Of a DNA stretch of 10,573 bases, positions 7,173-10,573 are shown in pieces. The translations under genes were made by a program, and so were the position numbers. The stretch's first letter is position 1. Every line of letters begins with the position of its first letter. The stretch is from Candidatus Eiseniibacteriota bacterium. GTDB lineage: Bacteria > Eisenbacteria > RBG-16-71-46. The notes below the pieces were generated by a model. It did no database searches and was not told the DNA's origin. It worked only from the letters and a program-made list of their open reading frames with translations. The stretch covers positions 1 to 10,573 of the forward strand of contig VBOS01000422.1 in the NCBI GenBank assembly GCA_005893185.1, given 5' to 3'.

Positions 7173-9951
7173 TCGAGTCGGCGCGGAAGCTTGCGGCCGC
7201 CTGTGGTGGAAGGTCGTCCAGCGTGCCAATCGGCGGGGCGTAGAGCCGGTTCCCGGTGCGCGCGAAGTTGGCGCGCTGCGTTCCCCACGGGTTGTTGCCC
7301 GAGCCCCAGGTGTTGGGGCCGGCATCGTACACGTAGAGCACCGAGTCCTGGGTGCCCGCGATCAGCTCGGTGCGCCCGTCGCCGTCCAGCTCAGCCAGCG
7401 TCGGGCTGACGCCCGCCCCACCCGGCTTCGGAAACTCGCGCAGCGCCACCGCGGAGTCGCTGAGCGCCACCTGGGTCGCCCCCGCGTAGACGTATACGCC
7501 GAGCGCGGGACCCGGCTGCAGCGGCCCGACCAGCACAGGCCCCGCGGGCGCCGCCGCGAGGTCATACGGCCAGCCCCGGTTGAGGACCAGGCTGCCGAGC
7601 GAGTCGAGCGCCACGATCTTGTTGGGGGTGGAGAACGCAACCACGATCTCGTCTACGCCGTCGGCGTCGAGATCGCCGGCGGCTGCGTCCTGGGCCGTGC
7701 CGCTCCAGGGAAAATTGAAGCGCGGAACGCCGCCCGCCGAGTATCCCTTCACCGTGCTCCCAGCTGGCACGACCACCGTCGGCACGGTCTCGCGTCCGAG
7801 CGCCAGGAGAATGGGGGCGCCCGTCCCCACGACCGCGACCGGCCAGCCCGGCATCTCGTTGCCGTCCCCGAGGAACACGTGAAGATGGCCGTCCCGGTTC
7901 GCGGCCACGATCTCGACCCCCGGCTGCCCGTCGAGGTCGCCGAGCGCCACCGGCCCGCTCAGCGACTGCGTCCCGCTCGAGACCGGGAATCCGCTGACCA
8001 GCGTGCCGTTCATGTGCCACGCCCAGATGCCGCCGTCGTCCGAGCCGCACACGACCTCGAGCACGCCGTCGCCGTCGAGATCGCCCAGCGCCGGGCCTCC
8101 ATCCATCCGGTGAAAGGGGCCCGCGCCCGCCACCGGCCAGCCGGGAAGCGGGGCGAGCCCGGCGTCGAAGCCTGCGACCTTGCCGTTCTGCAGGCCCGCG
8201 AAGAAGCACACGCCGTAGCCGCCGCCCATGTCGGCGGACGCGAGCTGCCGGGCGGAAGCGGCCGGAATCGCGGCGGTCGCGATCGTGTCCGCGGTCTGCG
8301 CGTCGAGCATCACCACCTTGCGTTCGAGCGTCGTGAACACCATGCGTGGGCGCCCCGAGCGCGTCGAGAGCACGACCGCCGGCCCGTTCACAGCGCCCAC
8401 CCCGCGCCGCGCGTACGAAGTCGGAGGGTTGGTGAGCGCGCGCAGCATGTTGAGCCGTCCCGTCCCGTATCCGGTCAAGCCCGGGTTGGCTGCGCTGATG
8501 TCGTCCGCGCTCTCGCGTATCCGAAACACCATCGTCTGCGCTCCGAGCGGAGCCAGGCCCAGCGCCCGGCGCCTCGCCTGAACCAGGGCCACGGTGCCCG
8601 AAACCAGCGGCGCAGAATACGACGTGCCTCCCCCATCCTCGTAGCCGGATCCGAGAACGATGCAGCCGAAGATCGGGTCGGTGTGAAGGACGGACGTCGA
8701 GACGATCGATTCGCCCGGCGCCACGAGATCCACGAAGTCGCCCACGAGCGAGAAGGAGCTGACCTGGTCGTACACGTCGCTGGACCCGACGGCCAGCACG
8801 TCGTCGCGGCTCTGGAGCTCGTGAAGCTGACCGGTGTTGCCCGCCGCGCACACGATCGTGACGCCGGCGCGAATCGCAGCGGTGGCGGCGGCGAAGAGAT
8901 CGCCCTCGTTCGTGGTCGCGAAGGAGCAGTTGATCACGCTCGCGCCCATCCGCGTCGCGTAGCAGATCGCCGCCGCCGCGTAGGACATGTCCACCAGGGT
9001 CACCCCGCAGCTCACCAGCGAGCTCCCCGACCACATGACGCGCAGGGGCATGAGCCGCACCTTCCAGGCCGTTCCGGATGCGCCGATCTCGTTGTTGGTG
9101 ATCGCTCCCACGAGCCCCGCGACTCGGGTGCCGTGTCCCGAGAAGTCGCTGGGGTCGTTATCCGGAGTCGCCCAGTCCTCGCCATCGGTCACGCCCGTGT
9201 CCGTCGTGAGGTCCACGAAGTCCCACCCCGCGACGTCGTCCACGTACCCATTGCCGTCGTCGTCGTAGTCGGGAATTCCGCCCGCCTCCGCCCAGTTGGT
9301 CCACAGCTGCCCGCGCAGCCCGAGCTCGGTGCCGCCGAGATCGGGGTGATCGAGCTCCACGCCGCTGTCGATGATCGCGACCACGATCGATGTGTCACCC
9401 GTCGTGATGTCCCACGCCTCGGGAGCGTGGACCCCGCCGGTCGGGGTCTGCTGAAACCACCACGACTCCGCCCACAGCGAATCGTGCGGTGTCGTGGAGC
9501 CCTGCAGCACGGCGATCGGTTCGGCCGCAGCGACTTCGGGCAGCGTCCGGAAGCGCTCGAGCGCGTCCTCGAGCACGGTTCCAGTCGGCAGCAAGACTCG
9601 GAAGAACGCGCCGAAATCGGGTTCGTCGCTACCCGCTGCCGGCGGGCTCTCACCGGGAAAGACGCGCTGGAATCGCGCGCCGCGCATGGCCTGGGCGATG
9701 CGGTCGACGGCAGGAAGCCCAAGCGAGCGCGCCGCCGGCAGCGCGCTCTCGCCTGCTCCGGCGGGGCGCGCGATCCGCGCCTGCCGCGACGCAGCGGGAG
9801 TGAGGGTGATGAGGAGCGCGTCGCCGCGATACGAGGGTGCCGTGATCGCTTCGCGGTCGGGGTAGCGCACCGGCAGGTTCAATGCCTGGGCCTGGCCCGC
9901 CGAGAACAGGGCGAACCCAAGGACGAGAAGAGACGGGCGCGATGGAGTCAT
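7066..9951 (-). CDS. Secreted subtilisin-like serine protease (S8) with FG-GAP-like propeller
   Basis: A 961-residue reading begins with a clear signal peptide: hydrophobic 8-18, with probable cleavage after AQA at 21-23. Residues about 40-150 look like an inhibitor-type propeptide (FRVLLPTGTVLEDAL at 117-131). The S8 domain (about 180-510) carries the full catalytic set: D195 in AIIDSGVELDHPDLG, H273 in SGHGTRVAG, oxyanion N372 in AAGNTG and S444 in GGTSYSAPLVSG. An acidic DYDDDGNGYVDDV loop (228-240) is probably calcium-binding. Residues about 520-900 are repeats of a FG-GAP-like beta-propeller. The reading then enters an FN3-like module, leaves frame near residue 930, and ends in basic sequence of no recognisable kind; the true tail is in another frame down to 6624. 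It probably degrades extracellular or surface protein, substrate unknown. The ATG at 9951 fits the signal peptide, though no Shine-Dalgarno sequence is visible. A plausible promoter lies about 45 bp upstream. Confidence 0.93.
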   Translation of the reverse strand: MTPSRPSLLVLGFALFSAGQAQALNLPVRYPDREAITAPSYRGDALLITLTPAASRQARIARPAGAGESALPAARSLGLPAVDRIAQAMRGARFQRVFPGESPPAAGSDEPDFGAFFRVLLPTGTVLEDALERFRTLPEVAAAEPIAVLQGSTTPHDSLWAESWWFQQTPTGGVHAPEAWDITTGDTSIVVAIIDSGVELDHPDLGGTELGLRGQLWTNWAEAGGIPDYDDDGNGYVDDVAGWDFVDLTTDTGVTDGEDWATPDNDPSDFSGHGTRVAGLVGAITNNEIGASGTAWKVRLMPLRVMWSGSSLVSCGVTLVDMSYAAAAICYATRMGASVINCSFATTNEGDLFAAATAAIRAGVTIVCAAGNTGQLHELQSRDDVLAVGSSDVYDQVSSFSLVGDFVDLVAPGESIVSTSVLHTDPIFGCIVLGSGYEDGGGTSYSAPLVSGTVALVQARRRALGLAPLGAQTMVFRIRESADDISAANPGLTGYGTGRLNMLRALTNPPTSYARRGVGAVNGPAVVLSTRSGRPRMVFTTLERKVVMLDAQTADTIATAAIPAASARQLASADMGGGYGVCFFAGLQNGKVAGFDAGLAPLPGWPVAGAGPFHRMDGGPALGDLDGDGVLEVVCGSDDGGIWAWHMNGTLVSGFPVSSGTQSLSGPVALGDLDGQPGVEIVAANRDGHLHVFLGDGNEMPGWPVAVVGTGAPILLALGRETVPTVVVPAGSTVKGYSAGGVPRFNFPWSGTAQDAAAGDLDADGVDEIVVAFSTPNKIVALDSLGSLVLNRGWPYDLAAAPAGPVLVGPLQPGPALGVYVYAGATQVALSDSAVALREFPKPGGAGVSPTLAELDGDGRTELIAGTQDSVLYVYDAGPNTWGSGNNPWGTQRANFARTGNRLYAPPIGTLDDLPPQAAASFRADSIAGGQLGRALPDPDDDPQRHPRRLRERCALRSAGA
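7145..7175 (-). other. Apparent frameshift, possibly with a small deletion, in the S8 protease gene
   Basis: The protease frame is sensible to RADSIAGGQLG, and the next sensible reading is AARYQIQ in the other frame. Minus-strand sequence at the join is CAGCTGGGCCGCGCGCTAC. Dropping one G from the GGG run would give a continuous QLAARYQIQ. However, FN3-like modules of this type usually have a Trp-containing strand plus an APGDDG-like loop just before the RY strand. That part is absent, so loss of a longer piece of 3n+2 bases is also possible. The protease frame then ends at 7066 with basic, shadow-like sequence. Confidence 0.75.
7312..8379 (-). repeat. About eight protein-level FG-GAP/VCBS-like repeats in the S8 protease
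   Basis: Repeats of about 47 residues can be aligned by two landmarks. A Trp-Pro or Phe-Pro pair recurs at residues 605, 655, 703, 747, 794 and 840 (spacing 44 to 50). An acidic GDLDGDG-type loop occurs at 623-629, 671-675, 759-765 and 854-859. The loop is degenerate in the units near 716 and 808, and in the first two units (near 525 and 573). The run closes with NPWGTQRANFARTG (887-900), resembling the closing strand of FG-GAP-containing propellers. The acidic loops in this family bind calcium. Blade number is an estimate. Confidence 0.7.
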
Positions 9952-9994
9952 TCGTGGTGCGCGCGATCAGCCCCGGCCGCCCGCACGCAATTCA

Positions 9995-10024
9995 AGTCTA
10001 GGGAGCACCTGGAAGACCGGTCAA
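9995..10024 (-). promoter_or_regulatory. Candidate sigma70-type promoter for the S8 protease gene
   Basis: On the minus strand TTGACC (10019-10024) and TAGACT (9995-10000) are separated by 18 bp. They match the -35 consensus at 5 of 6 and the -10 consensus at 4 of 6 positions. A transcript starting near 9988 would have a leader of about 37 nt before the ATG at 9951. It may also serve the M23, dnaE and accA genes downstream, since no terminator is evident between them. Assigned by eye only. Confidence 0.4.
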
Positions 10025-10072
10025 GCACGATCCGAGCTGCGCATCCGGGCGGCCACGGAAGCCGCGCTGCGC

Positions 10073-10102
10073 TTGACTTGTTCGCTGGGGGGCGGGCAAA
10101 CT
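10073..10102 (+). promoter_or_regulatory. Candidate promoter for pyrE
   Basis: TTGACT (10073-10078) is followed after 18 bp by CAAACT (10097-10102), about 60 bp before the pyrE start. The -35 element is good (5 of 6) and the -10 is weak (3 of 6). It shares the GCTTGAC core with the opposite-facing candidate at 10019-10024. No attenuator-like hairpin with a U-run was recognised between it and pyrE. Confidence 0.3.
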
Positions 10103-10154
10103 CGGTGGCCGTGGCCCGGCGCCCTCCCCTGCGCTGCGCGCGCCACGTTCCTGC

Positions 10155-10159
10155 GGGAG
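10155..10159 (+). promoter_or_regulatory. Ribosome binding site of pyrE
   Basis: GGGAG ends 3 nt before the ATG at 10163. The spacing is short but the match supports this start, which also fits the length of the OPRT N-terminus. Confidence 0.5.
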
Positions 10160-10162
10160 AAC

Positions 10163-10573
10163 ATGGAAAAGACCGAACGGGACCGCCTGCGCCAGATGTT
10201 GCTCGACCGCTCGATGCGGTTCGGGGAATTCGTCCTCAGCTCAGGGGCCACGTCCAATTACTACATTGACGTCCGCAAGACCAGCCTCCACCCGGAAGGG
10301 CTGCGCATGATCGCGAAGATGTTCTACGAGATCCTGCTCCCCGACAAGGTGACGGCGGTGGGGGGGCTGACCCTGGGCGCCGATCCGCTGGTGGCGGGGC
10401 TCATGCTTTACAGTGCCGAGCAGGCCCACCCGATCGAGGGGTTCCTGGTGCGGCGCAGCACGAAGGATCACGGCCTGCGGGGCCAGGTCGAGGGGAATCT
10501 GGCGGGCCACAGGCGGGTCGCGATCCTCGACGACGTGATCACGAGCGGTGAGAGCGCGCTGATCGCGGCCGAG
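10163..10573 (+). CDS. pyrE: Orotate phosphoribosyltransferase (partial, C-terminus off the right edge)
   Basis: This enzyme joins orotate and PRPP to give orotidine 5'-monophosphate in cytoplasmic pyrimidine synthesis. The visible 137 residues hold the hood and most of the type I phosphoribosyltransferase fold. FGEFVLSSGATSNYYIDVRK (20-39) is the orotate-side motif. GGLTLGADPLVAG lies at 67-79. The mobile catalytic loop VRRSTKDHGLRG (96-107) has the expected K101-D102-H103. The PRPP-binding signature is VAILDDVITSGES (119-131). Bacterial OPRTs are usually about 180 to 215 residues, so a third or less is missing. It is transcribed divergently from the S8 gene, with 211 bp between the two starts. 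Identification rests on these motifs. A sister phosphoribosyltransferase is unlikely because the KDHG loop and the SSGATSNYYID segment together are OPRT-specific. Confidence 0.95.
   Translation, partial: MEKTERDRLRQMLLDRSMRFGEFVLSSGATSNYYIDVRKTSLHPEGLRMIAKMFYEILLPDKVTAVGGLTLGADPLVAGLMLYSAEQAHPIEGFLVRRSTKDHGLRGQVEGNLAGHRRVAILDDVITSGESALIAAE

Noticed and set aside
7879..10269. Long plus-strand open frame (796 codons) antisense to the S8 gene, running through the intergenic region into pyrE
   Set aside because: Composition is that of a GC-rich shadow (Arg/His/Ala-rich). It overlaps two well-supported genes and the promoter region and has no motif.
1..10573. CRISPR array, tRNA/rRNA gene, insertion sequence, prophage or defence system
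   Set aside because: No regular direct repeats with spacers, no cloverleaf-like or rRNA sequence, no transposase or phage motif, and no recognised defence protein were seen on either strand.

Overview
The window is very GC-rich and almost fully coding. It holds five genes: four on the minus strand and one divergent gene at the right edge on the plus strand. The housekeeping proteins (AccA, DnaE, PyrE) are ordinary bacterial forms. The two long secreted proteins have modular C-termini: FG-GAP-like repeats, an FN3-like module, and a FlgD-Ig / type IX-type terminal domain with a 'VYDVSGRR...WDGRDESG...LPAGLYFARL' pattern. High GC plus this C-terminal style suggests a GC-rich member of the FCB side of the tree, for example Candidatus Eisenbacteria or a relative. 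That placement is inference and was not tested by a search.

Layout, in minus-strand transcription order from the right: a secreted subtilisin-like S8 protease (from 9951), whose C-terminal modules lie in another frame (to 6624); a gap of about 190 bp with no convincing gene or terminator; an exported M23 metallopeptidase (6431 to 4274) with a frameshift before its C-terminal Ig-like module; 51 bp; dnaE (4222 to 797); and accA, which starts on a GTG overlapping the dnaE stop by 4 bp and runs off the left edge. pyrE starts at 10163 on the plus strand and runs off the right edge. The 211 bp between the S8 gene and pyrE carries a plausible sigma70-type promoter for each direction.

dnaE and accA are translationally coupled and form the replication / fatty-acid-synthesis gene pair known from many bacteria. 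The two secreted peptidases lie upstream on the same strand and could be co-transcribed with them, but nothing in sequence links their functions. The most unusual observation is that both secreted-protein genes carry an apparent frameshift of the same sign shortly before their C-terminal beta-sandwich modules, while the three housekeeping genes read cleanly. Assembly or sequencing error is the simplest explanation, and real gene decay is the main alternative. I saw no CRISPR array, tRNA, rRNA, insertion sequence, phage gene or recognisable defence system.
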